This document shows, piece by piece, positions 34,364 to 43,800 of a DNA stretch of 64,000 nt. Location: positions 47,048 to 111,047 of the forward strand of contig NZ_JABAGC010000006.1 in the NCBI RefSeq assembly GCF_012843905.1, read 5' to 3'. Each line of letters starts with the position of its first letter. Within the stretch, counting starts at the first letter, position 1. Below the pieces are notes generated by a model. It was not told where the DNA came from, searched no databases, and saw only the letters and a program-made list of their open reading frames with translations. The DNA comes from Clostridium sp. SM-530-WT-3G. GTDB lineage: Bacteria > Bacillota > Clostridia > Clostridiales > Clostridiaceae. The position numbers and the translations under genes are program-made.

Positions 34364-35530
34364 ATGGCAATTATTAATCCTAAGGATGGGAATAAGATTA
34401 CAATTGTTGATACTACGCTTAGAGATGGGGAGCAGACAGCAGGAGTAGTATTTGCTAATGAAGAAAAAATTGTAATAGCGGAAATGCTAAGTGATTTAGG
34501 GGTAGATCAATTAGAAGTAGGTATTCCTACAATGGGTGGAGATGAAAAATATGCCATTAAGGAAATAGTTAAAAGGAATTTAAAACCTAGTATAATGGCA
34601 TGGAATAGAGCCGTAATTAGTGATATAGAACAATCAATAGATTGTGGTGTTGATGCTGTGGCAATTTCAACATCAGTTTCAGATATACACATTCAGCATA
34701 AATTAAAAAAATCCAGAGAGTGGGTTCTTGAAAATATGGTTAAAGCTGTAGAGTTCGCTAAAAAGAATGGATTATACGTATCTGTTAATGGAGAAGATGC
34801 ATCTAGAGCTGATAGAGAATTTTTAGTAGAATTTATAAATGAAGCAAAAAAAGCAGGCGCAGATAGATTTAGATTTTGCGATACAGTTGGTATAATGGAA
34901 CCATTTAAATTAAAAGATGAAATAAGTTATCTATATGAAAAAACAAAGTTTGATATAGAAATGCATACTCATAATGATTTTGGAATGGCAACTGCAAATG
35001 CATTAGCAGGTATTCATGGTGGTGCATCTCATGTTGGAGTAACAGTAAATGGGCTTGGTGAAAGAGCTGGAAATGCAGCACTTGAAGAAGTATTAATGGC
35101 GCTTATGATAGTTTGTGGATATAAAGAAGAAAATATAGATACAAAGATGTTTAGAGAAGTATCTGAATATGTATCAAGAGCTTCAGGAAGAGAACTTCCA
35201 AAATGGAAGGCAATAGTTGGGACAAACATGTTTGCTCATGAATCAGGAATTCATGCAGATGGCGCATTGAAAGATCCTAAGAACTATGAGGCATTTGATC
35301 CATCAGTAGTAGGGCTAGAAAGACAGATACTTATAGGAAAGCATTCAGGAAGAGCTGCAATAGTAAATAAATTTAAGGAATACAATATTGATTTATCTGA
35401 TGATGAATCAAGAGGAATTCTTGAACTTGTAAGAGCAACATCAGTAAGGTTAAAGAGAAATCTTTTTGATAAGGAACTTGCTCAGATATACAAGGATTAT
35501 CATAGAAGATTGGCTGAAAACATTAAGTAA
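34364..35530 (+). CDS. NifV-like homocitrate synthase or Re-citrate synthase
   Basis: A 388-residue HMG-CoA-lyase-like acyl transferase. DTTLRDGEQTAG carries the catalytic Arg/Asp, HTHNDFG the metal-binding histidines, and VNGLGERAGNAALEE the signature. Length and blocks (EDASRAD, DTVGIMEPF) fit NifV, which condenses acetyl-CoA with 2-oxoglutarate. However, the next gene is aconitase and no nif gene is present. In C. acetobutylicum and C. kluyveri a relative of this family acts as Re-face citrate synthase at the head of a citrate-aconitase route to 2-oxoglutarate. I favour a biosynthetic TCA role by context; the substrate is unproven. Confidence 0.8.
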   Translation: MAIINPKDGNKITIVDTTLRDGEQTAGVVFANEEKIVIAEMLSDLGVDQLEVGIPTMGGDEKYAIKEIVKRNLKPSIMAWNRAVISDIEQSIDCGVDAVAISTSVSDIHIQHKLKKSREWVLENMVKAVEFAKKNGLYVSVNGEDASRADREFLVEFINEAKKAGADRFRFCDTVGIMEPFKLKDEISYLYEKTKFDIEMHTHNDFGMATANALAGIHGGASHVGVTVNGLGERAGNAALEEVLMALMIVCGYKEENIDTKMFREVSEYVSRASGRELPKWKAIVGTNMFAHESGIHADGALKDPKNYEAFDPSVVGLERQILIGKHSGRAAIVNKFKEYNIDLSDDESRGILELVRATSVRLKRNLFDKELAQIYKDYHRRLAENIK

Positions 35531-35547
35531 AAAAGTTATTATTTATT

Positions 35548-35579
35548 CTAGCAATTAATAATTGTTTATTAATTGCTAG
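35548..35579 (+). other. intercistronic hairpin
   Basis: CTAGCAATTAATA / TATTAATTGCTAG stem in the nifV-like/aconitase gap. No T-run follows, so it may stabilise or process mRNA instead of ending it. Confidence 0.5.
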
Positions 35580-35626
35580 TTATACATATACAACAATAAA
35601 TAAGCATAAGCAAGGGGAGTTTTTAC

Positions 35627-37552
35627 GTGGGTGATAATTTAGTTTATAAAATTTTAAAAAGTCATATTGTTGAAGGAGAATTAAAAAAGGGTGAACCTAT
35701 AGCGTTAAAGATAGATAGAACTTTAACTCAGGATTCAACTGGTACAATGGCATATCTTCAATTAGAAGCTATGGGTATTGATAGAGTAAAGACAAAAAAA
35801 TCAGTAGCATTTGTAGATCATAATATGTTGCAACAAGGTTTCGAAAATGCAGATGACCATAAGTTTATTCAAACTGTAGCATCAAAATATGGTGTGTATT
35901 TCTCAAAACCAGGTAATGGTATATGTCATCAAATCTTTCTTGAAAGATTTTCTGTGCCAGGTGATACATTAATAGGTTCTGATAGCCATACACCAACAGC
36001 TGGTGGAGTTGGAATGCTTGCTATGGGTGCAGGAGGATTAGACGTTGCACTTGCTATGGGTGGTGGAGCATATAATATTAATACACCAGAAGTAGTAAAA
36101 ATAAATTTAATTGGAAAATTAAATAGAATGGTTACAGCTAAAGATGTAATACTAGAAGTTTTAAGAAGATTTACAGTTAAAGGTGGAGTAGGAAGAGTAT
36201 TTGAATATTCAGGTGAAGGAGTTAAGTCACTATCAGTTCCAGAAAGAGCCACAATAACTAATATGGGAGCTGAACTTGGAGCAACAACTTCAATATTCCC
36301 AAGTGATGAAAGAACATTAGAATTTTTTAAGGCTCAAGGAAGAGAAAATGACTGGATTGAATTTAAACCAGATAAAGATGCAGTATATGATGAAGAAGTT
36401 ACTATTAATTTAAGTGAATTAGAACCATTAACAGCTAAGCCACATATGCCAGATAATGTTGTAAAAGTTAGTGAAGCAGGGCAAATTAAAGTAGATCAAG
36501 TATTCATAGGAAGTTGTACAAATTCTTCATATATGGATTTGATGAAAGTAGCAAGAATTTTAAAAGGTAAAAAAGTTAATCCTAATGTAAGTCTTGTTAT
36601 AGGACCAGGTTCAAGACAAGTTATGGAGATGATTGCAAGAAATGGGGCACTTGCTGATATCATCAGTGCTGGAGCAAGAATTCTTGAAAATTCATGTGGA
36701 CCATGTATAGGTATGGGTCAAGCACCAGGAACTAATGGAATTTCTTTAAGGACTGTTAATAGAAACTTCTATGGAAGAAGCGGAACATTATCAGGTCAAA
36801 TATATATAGTAAGTCCAGAAACAGCAGCAGTCTCAGCTATAAATGGATATTTGACTGATCCAAGAGAAATGAACGATGTTGATTTAAATATTGAAATGCC
36901 AGAAGAATTTATAATAGATGATTCTATGATTTTACCACCAGCACCAACTAATGCTGAGGTTGAAGTAGTAAGAGGACCTAATATAAAACCATTCCCAATA
37001 GGAAAGGAATTAGGTAAAGAAGTAGATGGAAAAGTAGTTATTAAAGTTGAGGATAATATTACAACAGATCATATTATGCCATCAAATTCTAAACTATTAC
37101 CATTTAGATCTAACATTCCTTATCTTTCACAATTCTGCTTTAGTACAATAGATGCAGATTTCCCTAATAGAGCTAAGGAAAACAATGGTGGATTTATAAT
37201 TGCAGGTGAAAACTACGGACAAGGTTCAAGTAGAGAACATGCTGCATTAGCACCTTTATACCTTGGAGTTAAAGCTGTTGTAGCAAAATCATTTGCTAGA
37301 ATTCATAAAGCTAATTTAATTAATAATGGAATAATTCCAATGGAATTTGAAAATACACAAGATTATGCAGAAATATCTTTATTAGATGAATTAAAGATGG
37401 AAAATATTCAAGATGCCTTAGTTAATGGAACTGTTAAAATTAAGAATTTAACAACAGGAAAAGAATTTGAAGCTAAAGTAGATTTAACTGATAAAGAAAT
37501 TGAAGTTATTAAAGTTGGTGGAAGATTAAATTATGTAAAACATAATTCTTAA
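35627..37552 (+). CDS. aconitate hydratase
   Basis: A 641-residue aconitase that interconverts citrate and isocitrate through a [4Fe-4S] cluster. Cluster cysteines are in GSCTNSS and NSCGPCIGMGQ; substrate motifs GSDSHTPTAGG and GENYGQGSSREH are present. It is the shorter mitochondrial-like type, not the 900-residue AcnA type. Start is GTG 35627 after AAGGGGAG. It forms an apparent operon with the preceding synthase. No isocitrate dehydrogenase gene follows here. Confidence 0.92.
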   Translation: MGDNLVYKILKSHIVEGELKKGEPIALKIDRTLTQDSTGTMAYLQLEAMGIDRVKTKKSVAFVDHNMLQQGFENADDHKFIQTVASKYGVYFSKPGNGICHQIFLERFSVPGDTLIGSDSHTPTAGGVGMLAMGAGGLDVALAMGGGAYNINTPEVVKINLIGKLNRMVTAKDVILEVLRRFTVKGGVGRVFEYSGEGVKSLSVPERATITNMGAELGATTSIFPSDERTLEFFKAQGRENDWIEFKPDKDAVYDEEVTINLSELEPLTAKPHMPDNVVKVSEAGQIKVDQVFIGSCTNSSYMDLMKVARILKGKKVNPNVSLVIGPGSRQVMEMIARNGALADIISAGARILENSCGPCIGMGQAPGTNGISLRTVNRNFYGRSGTLSGQIYIVSPETAAVSAINGYLTDPREMNDVDLNIEMPEEFIIDDSMILPPAPTNAEVEVVRGPNIKPFPIGKELGKEVDGKVVIKVEDNITTDHIMPSNSKLLPFRSNIPYLSQFCFSTIDADFPNRAKENNGGFIIAGENYGQGSSREHAALAPLYLGVKAVVAKSFARIHKANLINNGIIPMEFENTQDYAEISLLDELKMENIQDALVNGTVKIKNLTTGKEFEAKVDLTDKEIEVIKVGGRLNYVKHNS

Positions 37553-37576
37553 ACTATAAATAGAGACTTTAAGTAA

Positions 37577-37625
37577 TGAAATGACTAATTTAAGTATAGA
37601 AATATATTTAATTTAGTCATTTTTA
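37577..37625 (+). terminator. probable terminator after aconitase
   Basis: AATGACTAAT... / ...TTTAGTCATT imperfect A/T-rich stem followed by a short T-tract. Confidence 0.55.
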
Positions 37626-37735
37626 TATTGGGGCAAGCTACATTTGGAAATTTAAAATAATAGGTATACAATAGTTATATAACTAAATTATTGAATAATA
37701 TGTTTAACTAACAAAGTAGAGAAAAAGGTGATAGC

Positions 37736-38245
37736 ATGGAGAAAAATATTAGATTATCAGGAATTGCATATGAAAGCTTGGTTAATGGACCAGGTATGAG
37801 AAGAGTATTTTTCTCACAAGGATGCAAACATAACTGTAAAGGATGCTTTAATCAAGATACTCATGACTTTAATGGTGGTGAAGAAAGGAATATGGATCAG
37901 CTTATTAAAGATGTAATAGAAAATCCAATACTTAGAGGAGTTACATTTAGTGGAGGAGATCCATGGGAACAAGCTGATAAGTTTGCATATATGGCAAAAG
38001 CCTTTAAAGAACATAATTTAAGTGTATGGAGCTATACTGGCTATACATATGAGTATATTTTGGAACATAAAGATGAAAGAACAGGATGGGATAATCTTCT
38101 TAAAAATATTGATGTATTAGTTGATGGAAGATTTGAAGAAGATAAAATGAAAGATGGCTTAAAATTTAGAGGTTCATCAAACCAGAGGATTATTGATATT
38201 AAGGAAAGTTTAAAACAAGGAAAAGTTATTACACTAGATTATTAA
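37736..38245 (+). CDS. nrdG: anaerobic ribonucleotide reductase activating protein
   Basis: A 169-residue radical-SAM activase that generates the glycyl radical on NrdD. The SAM-cluster motif is C-x3-C-x2-C (GCKHNCKGCFN), with VNGPGMRRVFFSQ before it and GVTFSGGDPW after it. AAAGGTGAT precedes the ATG. Separated from nrdD by the nifV-like and aconitase genes. Confidence 0.95.
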   Translation: MEKNIRLSGIAYESLVNGPGMRRVFFSQGCKHNCKGCFNQDTHDFNGGEERNMDQLIKDVIENPILRGVTFSGGDPWEQADKFAYMAKAFKEHNLSVWSYTGYTYEYILEHKDERTGWDNLLKNIDVLVDGRFEEDKMKDGLKFRGSSNQRIIDIKESLKQGKVITLDY

Positions 38246-38301
38246 TTTATCTGTATTTCTAACAATAAGATATATATTAAATACAGGTTATTAAAATAAA
38301 A

Positions 38302-38336
38302 AACTGTTAACTGTTAATTGTTAACTGCTGACTATA
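38302..38336. repeat. intergenic repeat, terminal fragment
   Basis: AACTGTTAACTGTTAATTG followed by TTAACTGCTGAC resembles the right arm of the element at 19636-19803, without the rest. It lies just before the epimerase gene and extends that ORF artificially to a TTG at 38318. Confidence 0.6.
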
Positions 38337-38353
38337 ATCATTGGGGGTATAAA

Positions 38354-39229
38354 ATGAATTACATTTTAGAAAATTCAAATTTAAAGATTACAACTAGAAG
38401 TTATGGTGGAGAGATTACAGCTATAGAGAGCAAAACTGATGGAACACAGTATTTATGGGATGGAAATCCTGAATACTGGAAGTATCATGCACCTATTTTA
38501 TTTCCTATTGTGGGAAAAGTAAATAATTCAAAATATAGGGTAGAAGGAAAAGTTTATGAACTTCCACAGCATGGGCTTGCTAGAACATCTGAGTTTAATA
38601 TGATAGATAAAAAGGATAATGAAGTAACATTTGAATTAAAATCATCAGAAGAAACTTTAAAGGTGTATCCATATAAATTCTCTTTAAAATCTAATTATTC
38701 ATTAGAAAATAATACTGTAAAAGTTACTTATACAGTAGAAAATATTGATGATAAAACTATTTATTTTTCAATTGGTTCTCATCCAGCATTTATGTGTCCA
38801 ATAGACAATAATGATAAGCTTAATGATTGTTATATTGAATTTGAAAATCAGGAAAATAGTAAAAGAGCTGCTTTAAATGAACAGGGATATTTAACACATA
38901 TTAAAGAAGAATGTTTAGAAAATACAAATTCACTTGGACTTTCTAAAGAATTATTTAAAGATGATGCATTGATTTTTAATGATTTAAAATCTAATAGTAT
39001 GGCTATAAAATCAAAAAACAATAATAAAAGCCTTAAAGTTGATTTTTCAGGATTTCCTTGGATGGGAATATGGTCACCAAAAGATGGTGCACCATTTGTG
39101 TGCATAGAGCCATGGTATGGTCATGCTGATTACGAAGATTTTGATGGGGAATTTAAAGAAAAGGAAGGAATAATAAGCCTGGAAGAAGGTAAGAAATTTA
39201 GTTGTACATTTAAGATAACTGTAGGGTAA
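38354..39229 (+). CDS. aldose 1-epimerase family protein (LacX-like)
   Basis: A 291-residue beta-sandwich mutarotase-fold protein. Features: LFPIVGKVNNSKYRVEGK, LPQHGLARTSEF, SIGSHPAFMCP (His site) and VCIEPWYGHADYEDF (catalytic Glu). LacX-type members act on hexose or hexose-6-phosphate anomers; the exact sugar is unknown. ATG 38354 has TGGGGGTA upstream; earlier codons lie in a repeat. Apparently a single gene. Confidence 0.85.
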   Translation: MNYILENSNLKITTRSYGGEITAIESKTDGTQYLWDGNPEYWKYHAPILFPIVGKVNNSKYRVEGKVYELPQHGLARTSEFNMIDKKDNEVTFELKSSEETLKVYPYKFSLKSNYSLENNTVKVTYTVENIDDKTIYFSIGSHPAFMCPIDNNDKLNDCYIEFENQENSKRAALNEQGYLTHIKEECLENTNSLGLSKELFKDDALIFNDLKSNSMAIKSKNNNKSLKVDFSGFPWMGIWSPKDGAPFVCIEPWYGHADYEDFDGEFKEKEGIISLEEGKKFSCTFKITVG

Positions 39230-39332
39230 AATTAACTCTATAATTTTAAGCATCTTATTCACATAAATGTTGAAAAGTAAATTATTTATGTGGATTATTA
39301 TTCTTGGGGTGTGGATAAAATACAAATATATT

Positions 39333-39968
39333 ATGAACAAGATGGTGATAAAAGTGATTTTAAAAAAAGAATTTTTTAGGCAGGGAGCATTAGAACTTGC
39401 AAAAGAACTTCTTGGAAAAACCATTGTAAGAACTGTAGATGGAAAAATACTTAAAGGAAAGATAGTTGAAACTGAAGCTTATATAGGAGAAATAGATAAA
39501 GCATCCCATGCTTATAATGGAAGACGTACAGAACGTACAGAACCTTTGTTTAGAGAAGGTGGTATTGCATATGTATATTTTATATATGGATTATATCACT
39601 GCTTTAATGTAATAAGTGGAGAAGAAGATAAGGGTGAAGGAGTACTTATAAGAGCTGTTGAACCATTAAATGAGTTAGATTATATTTCTGAAAAAAGATT
39701 TAATAAAAAATATGATGAATTAAAGAGTGCTCAAAAAAAGGCACTTACAAATGGGCCATCAAAATTATGTATGGCATATTCCATTGACAAAAAGGATAAT
39801 TATAAAAAGTTATATGAAAAGGGAGATTTTTATATAGAAGATTCTAAAGAAAAGAATCCATTTGAAATTGTAGAAACAACAAGAGTAGGAATTGATTATG
39901 CAGAAGAAGCAGTTGAATTTCCTTGGAGATTTTATATAAAAGGAAACCCTTATATATCAGTAAAATAA
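39333..39968 (+). CDS. DNA-3-methyladenine glycosylase (AAG/MPG family)
   Basis: A 211-residue base-excision glycosylase that removes alkylated purines and hypoxanthine. The catalytic Glu is in [35 protein letters not shown] and [11 protein letters not shown] complete the family signature. The start is uncertain: ATG 39333 (MNKMVIKV) or ATG 39342 both lack a strong SD, while the frame stays open back to 39267. Ends before a bidirectional terminator shared with asnS. Confidence 0.9.
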   Translation: MNKMVIKVILKKEFFRQGALELAKELLGKTIVRTVDGKILKGKIVETEAYIGEIDKASHAYNGRRTERTEPLFREGGIAYVYFIYGLYHCFNVISGEEDKGEGVLIRAVEPLNELDYISEKRFNKKYDELKSAQKKALTNGPSKLCMAYSIDKKDNYKKLYEKGDFYIEDSKEKNPFEIVETTRVGIDYAEEAVEFPWRFYIKGNPYISVK

Positions 39969-40014
39969 GTTTTTAAAAAAACCAGTAAAATAGATTGAAT
40001 ATTTTTCTGAAATA

Positions 40015-40060
40015 AAAGAGTATGATAATTATTTTTTGAATTATCATACTCTTTGCTTTT
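40015..40060. terminator. bidirectional terminator
   Basis: Sixteen-bp perfect stem AAAGAGTATGATAATT / AATTATCATACTCTTT (40015-40030, 40039-40054) between convergent genes. Confidence 0.85.
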
Positions 40061-40069
40061 ATATTAATC

Positions 40070-41464
40070 TTAGAATTCAGATGTTCCTGGAGTTCTTGGG
40101 AATGGTATTACATCTCTGATATTAGTCATACCAGTAATGTACATTATTAATCTTTCAAATCCTAATCCAAATCCAGCGTGTTTAGTTTCTCCGTATTTTC
40201 TAAGTTCTAAGTACCACCAGTAATCTTCTTTAGCAAGACCTAATTCAGCCATTCTAGCTTCTAAAACGTCAAGTCTTTCTTCTCTTTGGCTTCCACCAAT
40301 GATTTCACCGATTCCTGGCACTAAAAGATCTGTTGCAGCAACAGTCTTGTTATCATCATTTAATCTCATATAGAATGCTTTAATTTCCTTTGGATAATCA
40401 GTTACAAATAAAGGTTTCTTAAAGTGCTCTTCTGTAAGATATCTTTCGTGTTCTGTTTGTAAGTCAATTCCCCATGATACTGGGTAATCGAATTTTTTAC
40501 CACAGTTTTGTAATATTTCAACTGCTTCAGTATAAGTAACTCTAGCAAAGTCAGAGTTAACTACGTGATTTAATCTATCTAATAATCCCTTATCTATGAA
40601 TGAGTTAAAGAATTGTAATTCTTCTGGACATTCATCCATTACATACTTGATTACATATTTAAGCATTGCTTCTGCAAGTTCCATATCATCTTCTAAATCT
40701 GCGAATGCTATTTCAGGTTCTATCATCCAGAATTCAGCTGCGTGTCTAGTAGTATTAGAATTTTCAGCTCTGAATGTTGGACCAAATGTATAGATATTTC
40801 TGAAAGCTAATGCGAAACATTCTGCATTTAATTGTCCTGAAACAGTAAGGTTAGTTTCTTTTCCAAAGAAATCTTTGCTGAAATCCACATTTCCGTCTTC
40901 TGTTAATTCAGGTGATTTTGGGTCTAAAGTTGTTACTCTGAACATTTCACCTGCACCTTCACAGTCACTTCCTGTTATTATTGGTGTGTTTGTATATACA
41001 AAGTTTTGATCTTGGAAGAACTTATGTATTGCATATGCCGCTACTGAACGTACTCTAAATGTAGCTGAGAATGCATTACTTCTAGGTCTTAAATGAGCTA
41101 TTGTTCTTAAATATTCAAATGTATGTCTTTTCTTTTGTAATGGGTAATCAGAGTTTGACATACCTTCAATTACTACTTCTTTTGCTTGAATTTCGAATGG
41201 TTGCTTAGCATTTGGTGTAGCTACTAAAGTACCAATTACCTTTAATGATGAACTTATAGGTAATTTTGAAATTTCCTTAAAATTATCTAATTTGTCATCA
41301 AAAACTACTTGGATATTTTTAAAGAAAGAACCATCGTTAATTTCTATAAATCCAAAAGCATTAGAAGCTCTTAATGTTCTAATCCATCCTGAGATTGTTA
41401 TTTCCTTTGATAAGAAATCGTCAGTATTTCTATAAAGGCTTCTTATTAAAGTTGATTTTGCCAT
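40070..41464 (-). CDS. asnS: asparaginyl-tRNA synthetase
   Basis: A 464-residue class IIb synthetase charging tRNA-Asn. N-terminal OB-fold ([20 protein letters not shown]), motif 2 [20 protein letters not shown] and motif 3 [16 protein letters not shown] are all present. ATG 41464 has ATGGAGGTC upstream on the minus strand. Unlike ileS and metG here, its leader shows no T-box core, although a terminator-like hairpin stands at 41517-41554. Confidence 0.95.
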   Translation of the reverse strand: MAKSTLIRSLYRNTDDFLSKEITISGWIRTLRASNAFGFIEINDGSFFKNIQVVFDDKLDNFKEISKLPISSSLKVIGTLVATPNAKQPFEIQAKEVVIEGMSNSDYPLQKKRHTFEYLRTIAHLRPRSNAFSATFRVRSVAAYAIHKFFQDQNFVYTNTPIITGSDCEGAGEMFRVTTLDPKSPELTEDGNVDFSKDFFGKETNLTVSGQLNAECFALAFRNIYTFGPTFRAENSNTTRHAAEFWMIEPEIAFADLEDDMELAEAMLKYVIKYVMDECPEELQFFNSFIDKGLLDRLNHVVNSDFARVTYTEAVEILQNCGKKFDYPVSWGIDLQTEHERYLTEEHFKKPLFVTDYPKEIKAFYMRLNDDNKTVAATDLLVPGIGEIIGGSQREERLDVLEARMAELGLAKEDYWWYLELRKYGETKHAGFGLGFERLIMYITGMTNIRDVIPFPRTPGTSEF

Positions 41465-41516
41465 AATACATGACCTCCATTTTTATAATTAATCTTGTTT
41501 TATAATATAAAGATGT

Positions 41517-41554
41517 AAAAAATTTTTCATAATTAATTTATATTATTATGAAAA
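41517..41554 (-). terminator. terminator-like hairpin in the asnS leader
   Basis: On the minus strand ATTATGAAAA-type arms (41524-41533 with 41545-41554) form a ten-bp stem followed by six T. It lies 53 bases before the asnS ATG, so it is either an attenuator or the end of the upstream transcript. Confidence 0.55.
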
Positions 41555-41644
41555 TATTACTAATACTTCGAGTAAAACATAGCTGTCGTAGTTAAAATCT
41601 GCTTGTAATCGTACATGTATACTATTAAGGTTAATGCTAAATAG

Positions 41645-41673
41645 ATTTTACAATACTTTCTTGTTGAATGCAA
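41645..41673 (-). promoter_or_regulatory. candidate promoter of asnS
   Basis: On the minus strand TTGCAT (41673-41668), 17-bp spacer, TAAAAT (41650-41645). The transcript would begin about 100 bases before the terminator-like hairpin. Confidence 0.4.
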
Positions 41674-41745
41674 ATTAGCTATGTACACACAATGTGAAGA
41701 GTAAATACATTCTATGTATATGGTTTATTTATATAAATAAAAATA

Positions 41746-42444
41746 TTATTCTATACCAGTTTTAAAGGTTTCTATAAGCATAGATGGAAATTCAAGCATA
41801 GTCATATCCTTAACTATCTTTTTAACATCATATTCAACTTCTTTTATTTCAACTTTGATACCTGAATCTTCAGTAACATCTAATATACAATATGTACTAT
41901 TTGGTCTTCCTATTTTTGGTTTTCCGACGCTTCCACAATTTATATATAGTTTATTGTTAAAGTTTTTTGCTGAAGGTAGATGAGTATGGGCACATACAAG
42001 AACATCTTCGCTTAATTTTTCCATAATTTCAGCTGTATTTTCACCATTTTCTAAAAGATATTCATTAACTTTGTTTGGACTTCCGTGAACAAATAATATT
42101 TTTTTATTTGCTATATTTAAACTTATGCTATTTGGAAGATTTTTTAGATATAGTCTATTTTCTTCTCTTAATTCGTTTACTGTCCATGGTAATGAAAAGC
42201 TATTAAGCTGAGTTTCTCTTATATATGAATACTGGTTGTCTACAACAGAACTGTCATAGTTTCCTTTTATACATAATATATTTCTTCTTCTTATAGCTGC
42301 AACTACTTCATTTGGATGTGGACCATATCCAACTAAATCTCCAAGGCATATAATAGTATCTACTTTTTGGTCATCAATATGTTCTAAAATATTTCTTAAT
42401 GCATATATGTTTGCGTGTATGTCTGATATTACTGCTATTTTCAT
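41746..42444 (-). CDS. calcineurin-like metallophosphoesterase
   Basis: A 232-residue YfcE/MJ0936-type phosphodiesterase with metal motifs ISDIHAN, CLGDLVGYGPHP, KGNYD and VCAHTHLPS, plus INCGSVGKP. Members hydrolyse phosphodiesters or nucleotides; the natural substrate is not known. ATG 42444 has TTAGGAGGAA upstream on the minus strand; the longer frame to 42471 is rejected. Divergent from the M24 peptidase gene. Confidence 0.85.
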   Translation of the reverse strand: MKIAVISDIHANIYALRNILEHIDDQKVDTIICLGDLVGYGPHPNEVVAAIRRRNILCIKGNYDSSVVDNQYSYIRETQLNSFSLPWTVNELREENRLYLKNLPNSISLNIANKKILFVHGSPNKVNEYLLENGENTAEIMEKLSEDVLVCAHTHLPSAKNFNNKLYINCGSVGKPKIGRPNSTYCILDVTEDSGIKVEIKEVEYDVKKIVKDMTMLEFPSMLIETFKTGIE

Positions 42445-42591
42445 AAGTATTCCTCCTAATTGACATGACATATAATATATTATATTATATCACCCATTCT
42501 CATTGGAGTAATGTTATTTTATACAGAAAAGATATATAATATAATGAAATGATATAAAAAACTAATGAAAGAAATAGAAGGAGGAATTGAA

Positions 42592-43668
42592 ATGAAAGAT
42601 GAAAGAGTACTTAAAGTAATTGAGAAAATGAAAGAAAATGATCTATCTCAGTTAATTGTTACATCTCCAGCTTCAATATATTATTTAACAGGAAAGTGGA
42701 TATCAGCAGGAGAAAGAATGATAGCACTTTATATTAATACAAATAGAAATCATAAATTTGTAGTAAATAGATTATTTCCAATAGAAGAGGACTTAGGTGT
42801 AGATATAGTATGGTTTACAGATAGTGATGATGCTGTAGGAGTTTTAAGTAGTGTGTTAGAAAAAGGTAAAACTTTAGGGATAGATAAATTCTGGCCTGCA
42901 CACTTCTTAATAAGACTTATGAATATGAATATAGTATCTGGATTTGTTAATTCTTCAGATATAATAGATGATTTGAGAATGATAAAAGATCATGAAGAAA
43001 AAGATTTAATGAGAAAATCATCTCAAATTAATGATAGAGTAATGAAGAGATTTTGGTCTGAAATTAAAGAAGGATACACTGAAAAAGAATGTGCTAGACT
43101 TTTAGCTGAAATATATGAAGACGAAGGAGCGCAAGGATTTTCGTTTGATCCTATAGTTGCTTTTGGAGATAATGGCGCAGATCCACATCATGAATGTGAC
43201 AATACCAAGCTTAAAAAAGGTGATTGTATAGTTATAGATATTGGTGGATTATACAATCATTATTGTTCAGACATGACTAGAACTGTATTCTTTAAAGAAG
43301 AACCAGATGATTTCAAGAAAGAAATTTATGAAATTGTAAAAGAAGCTAATTTAAGAGGAATAGCTAAAGTTAAAGCAGGAGTTAAATTCTCAGAAATTGA
43401 TGCAGCAGCAAGAGATTATATTACTGAAAAAGGATATGGAGAATACTTTACTCATAGAACAGGACATAGTATAGGAATAGAAGTACATGACAAAGGTGAT
43501 GTAAGTTCCGTAAATAACGATACTGTTCAAGAAGGAATGATATTCTCAATTGAACCAGGAATATATTTAAGTGGAAAAATAGGAGTTAGAATTGAAGATT
43601 TAGTTTTAGTAACTAAAGATGGATGTGAAATATTAAATTCTGTTTCGAAAGAACTAACTGTTATTTAA
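42592..43668 (+). CDS. M24-family Xaa-Pro peptidase
   Basis: A 358-residue M24B peptidase: creatinase/prolidase N-domain (about 1-125), then the catalytic domain with metal ligands in VIDIGGLYNHYCSDMTRTV (two Asp), HRTGHSIGIEVHD (His), SIEPGIYL (Glu) and VRIEDLVLV (Glu). Likely a dipeptidase or aminopeptidase acting at proline. ATG 42592 has AAGGAGG upstream; the ATG at 42565 is rejected. A longer paralogue is at 13737. Confidence 0.85.
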   Translation: MKDERVLKVIEKMKENDLSQLIVTSPASIYYLTGKWISAGERMIALYINTNRNHKFVVNRLFPIEEDLGVDIVWFTDSDDAVGVLSSVLEKGKTLGIDKFWPAHFLIRLMNMNIVSGFVNSSDIIDDLRMIKDHEEKDLMRKSSQINDRVMKRFWSEIKEGYTEKECARLLAEIYEDEGAQGFSFDPIVAFGDNGADPHHECDNTKLKKGDCIVIDIGGLYNHYCSDMTRTVFFKEEPDDFKKEIYEIVKEANLRGIAKVKAGVKFSEIDAAARDYITEKGYGEYFTHRTGHSIGIEVHDKGDVSSVNNDTVQEGMIFSIEPGIYLSGKIGVRIEDLVLVTKDGCEILNSVSKELTVI

Positions 43669-43734
43669 TTTTTGTAGATATTTAAATTAATAAAAATATA
43701 AATTTTACTAATAAATAAATTTAGATAGTAAATA

Positions 43735-43775
43735 ATATGGATAGATGACTAGCTTTAGATAGTCATCTATCCATA
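43735..43775. terminator. bidirectional terminator hairpin
   Basis: Seventeen-bp stem ATATGGATAGATGACTA / TAGTCATCTATCCATAT between convergent genes; short T-tracts. Confidence 0.75.
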
Positions 43776-43800
43776 TTTAAAATATAATAATTATTTATTA

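Noticed and set aside
35629..37552. Aconitase as an isopropylmalate or homoaconitate dehydratase
   Set aside because: Single 641-residue chain with both the cluster domain and the swivel domain; LeuC/LeuD-type enzymes are usually two subunits. Activity on homocitrate cannot be excluded.
39074..39424. 116-codon minus-strand ORF across the epimerase/glycosylase junction
   Set aside because: Overlaps two well-supported genes and shows no motif.
41465..41745. T-box in the asnS leader
   Set aside because: No GGTGG-type bulge, no stem I motifs and no Asn specifier context on the minus strand.
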